NCBI RefSeq assembly: GCF_900115955.1
Contig: NZ_FOYL01000004.1
Location: 840,810-904,809, forward strand
Origin: Lentzea waywayandensis
Lineage (GTDB): Bacteria > Actinomycetota > Actinomycetes > Mycobacteriales > Pseudonocardiaceae
Direction: 5' to 3'
Length of the DNA stretch: 64,000 nt
Shown: piece by piece, positions 44,388 to 52,613 of the stretch
Position numbering within the stretch: position 1 is the stretch's first letter
Layout of the letters: the number at the start of each line of letters is the position of its first letter
The notes under the pieces: generated by a model
Told to the model about the DNA's origin: nothing
The model's database searches: none
The model's input: only the letters and a program-made list of their open reading frames with translations
Made by a program: the position numbers and the translations under genes

Positions 44388-45374
44388 TCAGCCCGTGGTC
44401 TGAGGAGCCCCGTCGTGCAGGACCTCGGTGAAGACCCTGTGCGCCAACGGCTCGGCGAGCACGCTGTTGGTCAGCACGGCCACCGCGACCCCGTCATCCG
44501 GTGCGACGCGAAGAAAAGCCTTCTGTCCCTTCGAAACCCCGGTGTGCCCGACAACGCCGTCCCGGTGGAGCATCCACCCGAGCCCCCAGCCGACGACACC
44601 GATCCCGAGGTCCGGCACGGACTCGACCTGCGTCTCCCGCAACACCGCGAGCTTCGGGTCGTCGAGGTGCAGCCGCACGAACTCCAGCAGCTCACGCGCA
44701 CTCATCGCGAAGTGCGACCCGCTCGGCGCCGTGCCGTAAGCGACCGCCCACGCGGTGGCCGGCGATCCGTCCTCACGGTGCCCGACCGCTGTCCGGTGCA
44801 GGATCGCCTCGTCCGCGTCGGTGACAACGGTCCGCAATCCCAGCGGCGTCACCAGCCGTTCGCGCAGCACGTCGTGGAACAGCCGGCCGCGCAACACCTC
44901 CACCAGCCTGCCCAGCACCACGAACCCGCTGTTGGAGTACGAGAACGCGGTGCCGGGCGGAACGGGGTGCTCCTCCGCCGCGATCGCCTCGACGAACCTC
45001 TCGATCGCGTCGCCATTGCGTCCGGTGTCGAAGAAGTGGTTGGCGTCGATCCCGCCCGTGTGCGTGAGGAGATGACGAGCCGTGAGCGAAGGTGTGAACC
45101 CAGGCAGGTAGCGGCAAACCGGACTGTCGAGATCCAGCAACCCGTCGTCCACGAGTTGCTGCACGAGTGTGGCGGTCCAGATCTTGGTGATCGAACCGAC
45201 CTTGAACACGGAGTCGTTCGTCACCTCGACCCGAGTGTGCGCGCTCAGCACGCCCGCGGCCTCGTCCCGTATCTCCCCACACGCCAGCACGGCCACCTGA
45301 GCACCCGGAACGTCGTACTCGTTGATCAACTCACCCAGCCTCGGCCCCATCCGGAAAAACCTACGGACCGACAT
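44388..45374 (-). CDS. Serine hydrolase (class C beta-lactamase/esterase family)
   Basis: 328 residues from ATG 45374 (ATG 45350 is an alternative). The active-site Ser-x-x-Lys is SITK near residue 56, the second motif YSN is in AFSYSNSGFVVLG and the third motif is GHTG near residue 283. No signal peptide, so a cytoplasmic esterase or peptidase is more likely than a secreted beta-lactamase. It is divergent from the MFS exporter gene. Confidence 0.88.
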   Translation of the reverse strand: MSVRRFFRMGPRLGELINEYDVPGAQVAVLACGEIRDEAAGVLSAHTRVEVTNDSVFKVGSITKIWTATLVQQLVDDGLLDLDSPVCRYLPGFTPSLTARHLLTHTGGIDANHFFDTGRNGDAIERFVEAIAAEEHPVPPGTAFSYSNSGFVVLGRLVEVLRGRLFHDVLRERLVTPLGLRTVVTDADEAILHRTAVGHREDGSPATAWAVAYGTAPSGSHFAMSARELLEFVRLHLDDPKLAVLRETQVESVPDLGIGVVGWGLGWMLHRDGVVGHTGVSKGQKAFLRVAPDDGVAVAVLTNSVLAEPLAHRVFTEVLHDGAPQTTG

Positions 45375-45543
45375 GTCGATTCGCGGTCTGGCCGTTCGAC
45401 GCATGAGTAGACGGACGAGAAACCGGGTGAGACCGGAGCGGCGATGAGGAAGACTCGGGCGTACCGATGAGTTCCTACAGCGTTGCAGGTCTCCTCCGGT
45501 GTCTCGAAGAACCTGATGCCAGCAACCTAGTGAGGGCCCTGAC

Positions 45544-46989
45544 ATGCCTGCTGCGATCCAAGACCGGCCGACCGCACAAGCGGGCAAGACACCGCTGGTG
45601 GTGCGCCTGCTGGTGCTGGCCACGTTCGTGGTGATCCTCAACGAGACGCTCATGATCAACGCGATTCCGCGCCTGATGGAGTCGATGCACGTCACCGAAC
45701 AGGCCGCGCAGTGGGTCTCCACCGCGTTCATGCTCACCATGGCCGCCGTGATCCCGGTCACCGGCTGGTTCCTCCAGCGCGTCACCACCCGCCAGGGCTA
45801 CGCGATCGCGATGGGCGTCTTCCTCGCCGGAACCGCCATCTCCGCCGCCGCGCCGTCGTTCACGATCCTGTTGCTGGGCCGCATCGTGCAGGCCGCGGGC
45901 ACGGCCGTGATGATGCCGCTGCTGATGACCACGCTGATGACCGTCGTGCCGGAACAGGACCGAGGCCGCGTGATGGGCAACGTGACCCTGGCGATCTCAG
46001 TGGCACCGGCCCTCGGCCCGGCCATCTCCGGCGTGATCCTCCAACTGGGCTCCTGGCGCCTGCTGTTCGTCGCCGTCCTCCCGATCGCCGGCGCCGTGAC
46101 GTACTTCGGCCTCCGCCACCTCGACAACATCGGCGAGCCCCAGGTCAGCACCCTCGACTGGGCGAGCGCGGTCATGGCGACGCTGGGCTTCGGCGGCCTG
46201 GTCTACGGCCTGAGCCTCTTCGGCGAGGGCGAATCCAACCTGGGCCCGAGCATCGGCATCGTGATCGCGGGCGCCGCCACCATCGCGTTCTTCGTGCTCC
46301 GCCAGCTCAAACTGCAGCGCACCGGCGCCCCGCTCATGGACCTGCGCACCCTCACCCACCGCACCTTCGCACTGGCGCTGGCCCTGATGTGCATCGCGTT
46401 CCTGGCGATGATGGGCTCGATGATCCTGCTGCCCCTCTACCTGCAGAACCTGCGAGGCCTCACCCCGCTGCAGACCGGCCTGCTCCTCATGCCGGGCGGT
46501 CTGGCCATGGGCCTGCTGGGCCCGACCGTCGGCCGCCTGTACGACCGCCTCGGCAGCCGCCCGCTGGTCCTGCCGGGCTCGATCGGCATCGTGCTCTCCC
46601 TGGCCGGCTTCACCCAGGTGTCCATGACCATGCCGTACTGGCAGGTTCTCGCCCTGCACGCACTCCTGATGGTCAGCCTGGCAGCGACGTTCACCCCGAT
46701 CTTCACCCTCGGCATGGGCGCCCTGCCGCCGAACATGTACCCGCACGGCAGCTCGATCCTCGGCACCCTCCAGCAGGTAGCGGCAGCCCTGGGCACCGCC
46801 CTGGTGGTGACCGTGATGTCCGCCCGTACCAGCCAACTGGTCGCAGACGGCACCACCGCCGCGCTGGCGCAGCTGAGCGGCATGAAGCTGGCGTTCGTGA
46901 TCGCCACCGCCCTGGCCGCGGCCACGATCGTCGTGGCGGCCCTGCTGCCGAGCCGGACCACGACGTCCGGCGAAGTGACGGCTCACTGA
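45544..46989 (+). CDS. DHA2-family drug exporter (MFS)
   Basis: 481 residues with about 14 membrane helices, the EmrB/QacA type. Marks are NETLMINAIPRLMESM in helix 1, QWVSTAFMLTMAAVIPVTGWF in helix 2 and the antiporter motif PALGPAISGVIL in helix 5. Likely proton-driven export of a hydrophobic compound; the substrate is unknown. A promoter must lie in the 168-bp divergent region shared with the serine hydrolase gene. Confidence 0.92.
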   Translation: MPAAIQDRPTAQAGKTPLVVRLLVLATFVVILNETLMINAIPRLMESMHVTEQAAQWVSTAFMLTMAAVIPVTGWFLQRVTTRQGYAIAMGVFLAGTAISAAAPSFTILLLGRIVQAAGTAVMMPLLMTTLMTVVPEQDRGRVMGNVTLAISVAPALGPAISGVILQLGSWRLLFVAVLPIAGAVTYFGLRHLDNIGEPQVSTLDWASAVMATLGFGGLVYGLSLFGEGESNLGPSIGIVIAGAATIAFFVLRQLKLQRTGAPLMDLRTLTHRTFALALALMCIAFLAMMGSMILLPLYLQNLRGLTPLQTGLLLMPGGLAMGLLGPTVGRLYDRLGSRPLVLPGSIGIVLSLAGFTQVSMTMPYWQVLALHALLMVSLAATFTPIFTLGMGALPPNMYPHGSSILGTLQQVAAALGTALVVTVMSARTSQLVADGTTAALAQLSGMKLAFVIATALAAATIVVAALLPSRTTTSGEVTAH

Positions 46990-46993
46990 GTTC

Positions 46994-47215
46994 TTGGACA
47001 TCGTCGAGCAGGAGATCACCGGTGCAGTGCAGGGCGTGCTCGTGCGCCCTCTTGCCGGAAGCCGTGCGGGAGTGCTGGTCCTGCACGGCTCCTACGGCCC
47101 CGGCACGCTCGACCGCTGCCGGCCCCTGGCCGCACCTGAACGCGGATGGGGCCCCGGACATGTCCAGTCCAGGGCCCCGTTTGGCCGCCCATTTGCGCAC
47201 ACCAGCGACGTTTAA
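46994..47215 (+). pseudogene. Truncated alpha/beta hydrolase (dienelactone hydrolase-like) remnant
   Basis: The frame reads DIVEQEITGAVQGVLV...AGVLVLHGSYGPGTLDRCR, as in the N-terminal strand and oxyanion HGS region of dienelactone hydrolase-like proteins. It breaks off after about 45 recognisable residues and runs toward the tRNA-like units. No nucleophile motif is present. It is only a remnant. Confidence 0.5.
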
Positions 47216-47236
47216 GAGTCGGATCAGTCCTTAGGT

Positions 47237-47308
47237 CGCCGCGCTCTTCCGTTGAGCTACGGCCGCACGGGTAGAGCGGCCAGCAGGATTCGAACCTGCA
47301 CCTCGGCG
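47237..47308 (-). ncRNA. Permuted tRNA-like unit 2 (3' half before 5' half)
   Basis: On the minus strand the order is: anticodon-stem 3' strand CGCCG (47308-47304), variable AGGT, T-arm GCAGG-TTCGAAT-CCTGC (47299-47283), acceptor 3' strand TGGCCGC (47282-47276), 9-nt linker, acceptor 5' strand GCGGCCG (47266-47260), TA, D-arm GCTC-AACGGAA-GAGC, G, anticodon-stem 5' strand CGGCG (47241-47237). All seven acceptor pairs form (one G-T), and all five anticodon-stem pairs are Watson-Crick. No anticodon loop can be read with confidence, since it lies at the two outer edges. In the normal order the acceptor strands do not pair. Confidence 0.72.
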
Positions 47309-47381
47309 AGTCTTGTCCGTTCTCGGGTGATCTGGCGTTCGGCGGTAATGCTGAATCTGGAGCGAGAGTCTGAGTTTGATC

Positions 47382-47456
47382 CCGGCTGCCTCTACCGATT
47401 GGGCTACCCCGGCGTGATGGTGCCGGGAGCAGGATTCGAACCTGCACTGTGACCGA
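47382..47456 (-). ncRNA. Permuted tRNA-like unit 1 (3' half before 5' half, CCA encoded)
   Basis: On the minus strand: TCGGT (47456-47452), variable CACAGT, T-arm GCAGG-TTCGAAT-CCTGC (47445-47429), acceptor TCCCGGC (47428-47422), ACCA (47421-47418), 4-nt linker TCAC, acceptor GCCGGGG (47413-47407), TA, D-arm GCCC-AATCGGTAG-AGGC, A, GCCGG (47386-47382). Seven acceptor pairs form; the anticodon stem forms with two G-T pairs. The T-arm is identical to that of unit 2. An encoded CCA directly after the 3' acceptor strand is hard to explain unless the sequence is or was a tRNA end. Confidence 0.72.
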
Positions 47457-47490
47457 GTGGTTCAGGCTGACGTTTCAGTTTCAGCTTTCA

Positions 47491-47529
47491 CGCTCCCAAT
47501 GAGAGCGCACCCCCGCGCTCCAGCGGGGG
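47491..47529 (-). terminator. Two hairpins between the DUF7873-like gene and the tRNA-like units
   Basis: A 7-bp stem (47510-47516 with 47523-47529) and a weaker 5-bp stem (47491-47495 with 47503-47507) follow the stop of the gene at 47542. They can end that transcript before the tRNA-like units, which would then need their own promoter or processing. Confidence 0.6.
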
Positions 47530-47541
47530 AGTCTGTGGACG

Positions 47542-48273
47542 CTACCGGAACAGGTAGTCGAAGACGACCTCACCGACACGCTGGTCGGTGATCTCCATGT
47601 TGTTGGCTTCCTCGCGGGCGAACTTCACCGCGTGCTGAAGCTTCTCCACCCGGTCGACGAGCTCGTTCACCCGACGGGCAGGCAGCGCACCGGAGAACTT
47701 CACCGTGGTCCAGTACCCCACCGGAATGTCCTCGTAGTACACCTCGACCTGTGCCGGGTGCTTCTCCGTGGCCTCGGCCTTGACGTGGTTGCGCGGCACC
47801 TTCTTGGTACGGATGGTCCGGACCTGCTCAGTGCGCCAGTAGTCGGCGGACTCGTCGAAGTTCCAGTCCTCGGCCGCGTCCAGCAAGGGGAGCTTCTTCA
47901 CGAAGGTGTGCAGGTCGGTCAGCTGCTTCTCGAGAAAGAGCAGGTACGACACAGGCACGTCGCGAAGCAACGTCTGCCCGTCCACCACCACATCAGCCTT
48001 CGCGACGCAGTTGGCCCAGTCCTTGGTCGCAGTGACGTCGAAGAGCCGGGTCATCACGCCGGCGGTCTTCCGCAGCACGTCCTCGGCCTTGATCTGCACG
48101 CGAGTGGACTCCGGCGGCAACACCTCGCCGTCCTCGTCCTTCGGCTGGTACGTCCGGGAGATACCGGCCAGCAGCGCGGGCTTCTGCAGCCCGTGATGCG
48201 CGTCGGTGAGGTCCCGAAGCGTGCCCCCTTTGACACTCTTCTCCACCGCGATGATCTGGTTCAGCTTCGTCAT
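47542..48273 (-). CDS. Conserved hypothetical protein (DUF7873-like)
   Basis: 243 residues from ATG 48273, preceded by a G-rich ribosome site. It opens MTKLNQIIAVEKSVK and has an alpha/beta core (VVVDGQTLLRDVPVSYLLFLEKQLTDLHTF) and a long C-terminal helix (RRVNELVDRVEKLQHAVKFAREEANN). I believe it belongs to an actinobacterial family listed as DUF7873; no function is known. It lies directly upstream of, and on the same strand as, the two permuted tRNA-like units, which makes a functional link worth testing. Confidence 0.75.
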   Translation of the reverse strand: MTKLNQIIAVEKSVKGGTLRDLTDAHHGLQKPALLAGISRTYQPKDEDGEVLPPESTRVQIKAEDVLRKTAGVMTRLFDVTATKDWANCVAKADVVVDGQTLLRDVPVSYLLFLEKQLTDLHTFVKKLPLLDAAEDWNFDESADYWRTEQVRTIRTKKVPRNHVKAEATEKHPAQVEVYYEDIPVGYWTTVKFSGALPARRVNELVDRVEKLQHAVKFAREEANNMEITDQRVGEVVFDYLFR

Positions 48274-48411
48274 GCCGCACCCCCCTTTGGTCTCGCGCAC
48301 CCTACTTGCCGGAAAGCCGTGCCTGCACGCGATTTCAGTTGGCCGCGCGACGGGCCCGGGGCCTCGCACTGCGCGGGTCGCATCAGCTCTGTCGTTGTCC
48401 ACCGTCGAAGT

Positions 48412-48900
48412 TCACGACAGAGCGCGATAGCGCTCAAAGGCTTCGCGGGCGTCGGGAACGAACGCCTGATCGCGAACCAGATCAACCAGTTCCGACTCAG
48501 TCAGCCAGTCATGCCAAGCGATCTCCGAGGGGTCAGGCCGAACACTCCCGGTGATCACAACCTCATGCAAACCCAGCCAATACGGGCTGATCGCGCCAGC
48601 ACACAGGAACTTGAACACGAACCGAGGGCGAGCACGCACACCGAGCTCCTCCTCCAACTCCCGCGCGGCGGCGTCTTCGTACGACTCGGCCACTCCGACG
48701 GCGCCTCCGAACATCCAGTTCAGTTGGCCTGGGAACAGGTGGACGTCATCTGGGCGGCGGTGAACGAGTATCCGCCCGTCAGCATCGCGACACACGATCG
48801 TCGCGATCCGATGCAGCCACTCGCGACGGATCGCCTCACTCCTGTCCACGACGCCAAGAACCTGGTCGTGTTCGTCAACCCGCTCTACAACTTCGCTCAC
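48412..48900 (-). CDS. NUDIX hydrolase
   Basis: 162 residues from GTG 48900. The Nudix box is complete: GAVGVAE-x7-RELEEELGV. The N-terminal EVVERVDEHDQVLGVVDRSE recalls isopentenyl-diphosphate isomerase-like Nudix proteins. The substrate is unknown. A longer frame upstream runs into the tRNA-Lys fragment and is rejected. Confidence 0.88.
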   Translation of the reverse strand: MSEVVERVDEHDQVLGVVDRSEAIRREWLHRIATIVCRDADGRILVHRRPDDVHLFPGQLNWMFGGAVGVAESYEDAAARELEEELGVRARPRFVFKFLCAGAISPYWLGLHEVVITGSVRPDPSEIAWHDWLTESELVDLVRDQAFVPDAREAFERYRALS

Positions 48901-49025
48901 GTGGCACACGTTGGCAGAGCAGTGCAGACGGCTACCCAGGAACTCAGCTGCTTCCTTCGCGAAGCCAGGCAGGAGTCGGCACCAGGCTTCTGTGTGGGGC
49001 AAGTGTGGGGCTGCCCGAGCAAACG

Positions 49026-49054
49026 AAACCCCCAGGCCTGTGACCTGGGGGTTT
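49026..49054 (-). terminator. Rho-independent terminator after the tRNA-Lys fragment
   Basis: A perfect 11-bp stem (AAACCCCCAGG with CCTGGGGGTTT, 7-base loop) directly follows the CCA of the tRNA-Lys fragment on the minus strand, the usual arrangement for a tRNA gene end. It also lies before the NUDIX gene. Confidence 0.8.
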
Positions 49055-49099
49055 GGTGGGCCGCCAGGGACTCGAACCCTGAACCCGAAGATTAAAAGA
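49055..49099 (-). pseudogene. 3' fragment of tRNA-Lys with CCA (candidate attachment-site remnant)
   Basis: On the minus strand, CTTTTAATC followed by TTCGGGTTCAGGG, the T-loop TTCGAGTCC, acceptor GCGGCCC and ACCA matches the 3' half of the intact tRNA-Lys at 49357 almost base for base, from the anticodon loop on. The 5' half is absent. Unlike the intact gene it has CCA and a terminator. Such 3' fragments are typical of integration at a tRNA, but this one is inverted relative to the intact copy. Confidence 0.8.
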
Positions 49100-49109
49100 C
49101 CAAAGTTCA

Positions 49110-49356
49110 CTCGGTCAGACCAGGCTTACCAGCGACTTTAGGTGTTCGTGGGCGTCCTGGACAGGCACCAGGTGCACCTTCCCGACCTGGGTTACAGGAC
49201 AGACGCCAGGACAAGATCCACTCAGTCTGACCTTGGGCTTGTCCCCCTCAACATGCGGGTCTGCTAGCGCGGCAGAGTGGTGCGTGGCCGCCGCCACAGC
49301 CCGAGACGGGACCACCCTGGACAACTCGGATGCAGGGGTCGGTAGTCTGTCCCCAA
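49110..49356. other. Non-coding stretch between tRNA-Lys fragment and tRNA-Lys
   Basis: No gene can be supported here. A short frame on the minus strand has no recognisable content. The segment may be a remnant of an integration boundary. Confidence 0.5.
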
Positions 49357-49429
49357 GGGCTGCTAGCTCAATTGGCAGAGCAGGTGACTTTTAATCATCG
49401 GGTTCAGGGTTCGAGTCCCTGGCGGCCCA
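49357..49429 (+). tRNA. tRNA-Lys (anticodon TTT)
   Basis: Complete cloverleaf: acceptor GGGCTGC/GCGGCCC, D-arm GCTC-AATTGGCA-GAGC, anticodon loop CTTTTAA with TTT, T-arm CAGGG-TTCGAGT-CCCTG, discriminator A. No CCA is encoded. It is a likely attachment site for the accessory region that follows. Confidence 0.95.
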
Positions 49430-49545
49430 CTCAGCTAGGCGGGGGCATCACGCCTTCGGACGGCCGATCGTGAGCGTTGCGGTTTGGATGCTCCGTTCGG
49501 GGTGAACTCTGCGCGAGAGCCAGCGTGCTGCGCTTAGATGGTGCG

Positions 49546-52500
49546 ATGTCGCTCGAAGCCGCACTTATCCAGCTCGGCACCGTGGCAGTTCGGACTGCCG
49601 CCAAGCTTTGGCTAGGTGATCAGAAGGTCGCTGCAGAAGTGACCGCAAGCGCAGTCGACGTCGCATCTGCGCGGCTGACTAAGCACCGCGACAAACGCAA
49701 GTTCAGCCGGCTAATGGATGACTTTGCCGAAGCTATTGCAGAGCGCCTAGAGCCGCTGGTGGAGGTGGAATTTCGCAGCCTGTCAAATAATGAGAAGCTT
49801 GCCGCGATTGAGGCCGTGCGTGCGACCTTTGAGGAAGCGCCCATAGTTGACAGTGATCTTTTCGCTGCAGATTTGGATGCCGGTCATCTGGATCGGGCAA
49901 TTCGCAAACGCGCTGGCAGCCAGACGGATCTTCTCTCGGCCGACGGCGCCAGCTTCTACAACTTGCTGCTGAGAGAAAGTTGCGGATATGTTATCGAGAT
50001 ATCCCGAGGCCTTCCGCAATTTTCTTCTAGTGCTCTGACTGAGCTCCTGCGTCGCGACCGCGAGATAATAGATGGAATTCGGGAGGTGCTGTCCAGGCTG
50101 CCGCAAAGAGATCGCTCTTTCGGCTTCGATTACGACTACCGTCAGCTGGTCGCCCGGAAACTCGACAATATCGAGATGTTTGGGGTAACACTGACGGATG
50201 CGAGCCGGAGGTATCCACTTACGGTCGCCTATATTAGCCTTACGGCTTCAAGAAGTGACGTAGACGAAGGATCGAATCCAAGCACGCGAGTTGATGAGAT
50301 TCTTGTAGATAACAAGCGGCTCTTTATTCGCGGTGAAGCTGGGCTCGGCAAGACTACCTTGCTCTATTGGATCGCCGTCCGCAGCTCTCTGCGGGATTTT
50401 CCTGACGAACTTGCTCCGTGGAACAGTACTATTCCGTTCCTTATACCGCTTAGGCGATATGTTGACAAGGAATTTCCGGCGCCAGAGCGATTCCTTGACG
50501 AAGTTGGCAGGCACATCGCTGACGAGATGCCGAAAGGGTGGGTTCAGGGACTGCTTCGCCGCGGTGACGCCATCGTACTAATTGATGGCGTCGATGAGCT
50601 CCCCTCAAGCAGGAGGATCGAAGTCCGAAACTGGCTTAACGATATTGTCGAGCAGTTTCCCGACGCTCGATATATCGTGACGTCTCGCCCAGGCGCCGCA
50701 GCTCCTGAGTGGCTGAGCGAGCAAGATTTCAGCGTGGTCGATCTTGAGCCCATGGCGGTCCGAGATGTCCGTGTATTTGTCGAGCGTTGGCATGACGCTA
50801 TGCGCTCACTTAGCGTGGATGAAGAGTATAAATCTGAGATTGAAGTCTACAAAGATGGGCTGCTGGAAAAGCTTGAAACAAACAGTCACTTAAGAAGGTT
50901 GGCAGGTTATCCCCTGCTATGTGCGCTTCTCTGTGCGTTGCATAAAGATCGGCGAGCGGTCCTGCCCGAAAACCGGATCGAGCTCTATGACGTTGCAATG
51001 CAGATGATGCTTGAGCGTCGGGATCTTGAGCGGCAAATATCTGGTCTTGAGGGATTTAGCAGGACTGCGAAGACGCTCCTGTTGGGGCATCTCGCGTACT
51101 GGCTTATCCGAAACAGTCGTAGTGATATTGAGACCGAGCGAGCCATTGAGCAGCTGAAGCGGCAGCTGGTCCTGATGCCACAGGTCAGGCACAATGCCCG
51201 CAGCGTTTACCGGAATCTTCTGGAGAGATCTGGACTTCTCAGGGAACCGGTCTATGGAAGAGTTGATTTCATTCACCGTACGTTCCAGGAATACCTATGT
51301 GCTCGCACTGCGGTGCTAGATTCCGATGATGTTGGAACGCTTGTAGCCAATGCACATGTTGATCAGTGGCATGAGGTAGTCGTTATGGCTGTCGGACATG
51401 CTTCCAGCCAGCAGAGGGAGGAGCTGCTCTCTGGACTTCTGAAGCGGGCTGATACGGAATCCGATAAGCATGACACTTTGGTGTTGCTCGCATTGGCATG
51501 TTTGGAAACCGCGCCAACCCTGAGTGCAGAGCTTAGATCAATCATTCATGAGAGGGCAGCGACGCTGCTGCCGCCGAAGACGCTTACTGCAGCGAAATCT
51601 TTCGCCTCTGCAGGCACTTTTGTTCTTGATCTTCTGGCGAAATCGCGACCTGGAAATGCAAAGGAGACCGTAAATACAATTCGGGCTATCGTTGAAACAG
51701 GGTCCGACGAGGCTATTCCTCTGATCAAAAGATTTGTTCACGATACGCGAAAAAGTGTTCAAGATGAACTATTTCGCTCGTGGAGAAGGTTTGACGAGGA
51801 AATCTATGCGGAAGCGATTATCTCTGAAATGACGCCAGGCTGGCTCTATGTCGATGATCCGGTTAAGGCGCACGCACTGACTAGAATGCGGAACATCCGC
51901 AGTATCACCCTTTCTCTTGACGCAAACGTAATGTTCTCGATGGGGCTCTTGCCGTCATGTCTGGAGGAGCTTTCTCTCTGGTTGCTTCATCGAAACGGCC
52001 CGTGGGTGCTTAATGCGAATGCGTTGATGGGTTTGGCGAACCTAAAATCTTTGGAGTTTTTCGGGTTTGTTGAAGTCGAGAACTTTGCTTCACTTAGAGC
52101 GCTGTCAAACCTGTCTTCAATTGGTGTTGTTCGAGGAGTGGATGCTGCGGAATTCGCTCAGATAGAACCGGGCTGGCGTCTAAATTCGTTGCGCCTCGAA
52201 GAGATAAGCAGTCTGCGAAGTGTGGACCAGCTCAACTTTCTCGACGGGCCGACTTCGGTAATGCTGAAGAACTGCCCTGAACTAAGGGATCTTTCTGGAT
52301 TGGCCCGCTGGTCTGAAACCCTAGGGTCGCTGTCTATCACCAACTTCGATGAACTGGATCTAGCTCCGTTGAGGTCGCTGTCCAACCTGAGCTCGTTGGT
52401 GATTGATGGAAGTCCACTAAGGGATATTAGCTTTCTTCGGGAAATGCCAAAACTGAGGTCACTTGCAATTCCGATCGGCACTCCTATTCCTTACGCAAAG

Positions 52501-52581
52501 ATTGTCGAGGGGCTGCCAAAACTTCATGTCACCCTGGTGTCGCATGCGTCCCAGCTTTCTTTCTTTCCAGATGATGAGTAG
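49546..52581 (+). CDS. NACHT NTPase with leucine-rich repeats (bacterial NLR-like)
   Basis: 1011 residues from ATG 49546. An N-terminal helical domain (about 1-215) precedes the NACHT module: Walker A GEAGLGKTTLL near residue 265, Walker B AIVLIDGVDELP near 340, sensor VTSRPGA, then winged-helix parts (FIHRTFQEYLCARTA). After a helical linker come degenerate leucine-rich repeats (about 780-1000: NLKSLEFFGFVEVENFASLRALSNLSSI). Proteins of this build are known as bNACHT/NLR-like antiphage proteins. No nuclease, TIR or protease domain is visible, so the effector is the N-terminal helical domain or unknown. TTAGAT 6 bp before the ATG suits a leaderless transcript. GC and codon use are lower than in the chromosome, which suggests transfer. 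Confidence 0.9.
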   Translation: MSLEAALIQLGTVAVRTAAKLWLGDQKVAAEVTASAVDVASARLTKHRDKRKFSRLMDDFAEAIAERLEPLVEVEFRSLSNNEKLAAIEAVRATFEEAPIVDSDLFAADLDAGHLDRAIRKRAGSQTDLLSADGASFYNLLLRESCGYVIEISRGLPQFSSSALTELLRRDREIIDGIREVLSRLPQRDRSFGFDYDYRQLVARKLDNIEMFGVTLTDASRRYPLTVAYISLTASRSDVDEGSNPSTRVDEILVDNKRLFIRGEAGLGKTTLLYWIAVRSSLRDFPDELAPWNSTIPFLIPLRRYVDKEFPAPERFLDEVGRHIADEMPKGWVQGLLRRGDAIVLIDGVDELPSSRRIEVRNWLNDIVEQFPDARYIVTSRPGAAAPEWLSEQDFSVVDLEPMAVRDVRVFVERWHDAMRSLSVDEEYKSEIEVYKDGLLEKLETNSHLRRLAGYPLLCALLCALHKDRRAVLPENRIELYDVAMQMMLERRDLERQISGLEGFSRTAKTLLLGHLAYWLIRNSRSDIETERAIEQLKRQLVLMPQVRHNARSVYRNLLERSGLLREPVYGRVDFIHRTFQEYLCARTAVLDSDDVGTLVANAHVDQWHEVVVMAVGHASSQQREELLSGLLKRADTESDKHDTLVLLALACLETAPTLSAELRSIIHERAATLLPPKTLTAAKSFASAGTFVLDLLAKSRPGNAKETVNTIRAIVETGSDEAIPLIKRFVHDTRKSVQDELFRSWRRFDEEIYAEAIISEMTPGWLYVDDPVKAHALTRMRNIRSITLSLDANVMFSMGLLPSCLEELSLWLLHRNGPWVLNANALMGLANLKSLEFFGFVEVENFASLRALSNLSSIGVVRGVDAAEFAQIEPGWRLNSLRLEEISSLRSVDQLNFLDGPTSVMLKNCPELRDLSGLARWSETLGSLSITNFDELDLAPLRSLSNLSSLVIDGSPLRDISFLREMPKLRSLAIPIGTPIPYAKIVEGLPKLHVTLVSHASQLSFFPDDE

Positions 52582-52613
52582 TCATCTTGCGGCGCGCCTC
52601 GTATGCTGCTCGT

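Noticed and set aside
46994..47215. Complete small hydrolase gene
   Set aside because: It stops after the oxyanion region without nucleophile, acid or histidine, so it is only a remnant.
47276..47413. A single normal tRNA reading from the first 5' half to the next 3' half
   Set aside because: Acceptor strands GCCGGGG and TGGCCGC do not pair, no anticodon arm forms, and the body would be about 70 bases too long. The permuted reading pairs throughout.
49115..49324. 69-residue ORF between the tRNA-Lys copies
   Set aside because: No ribosome site and no recognisable content; codon pattern is not convincing.
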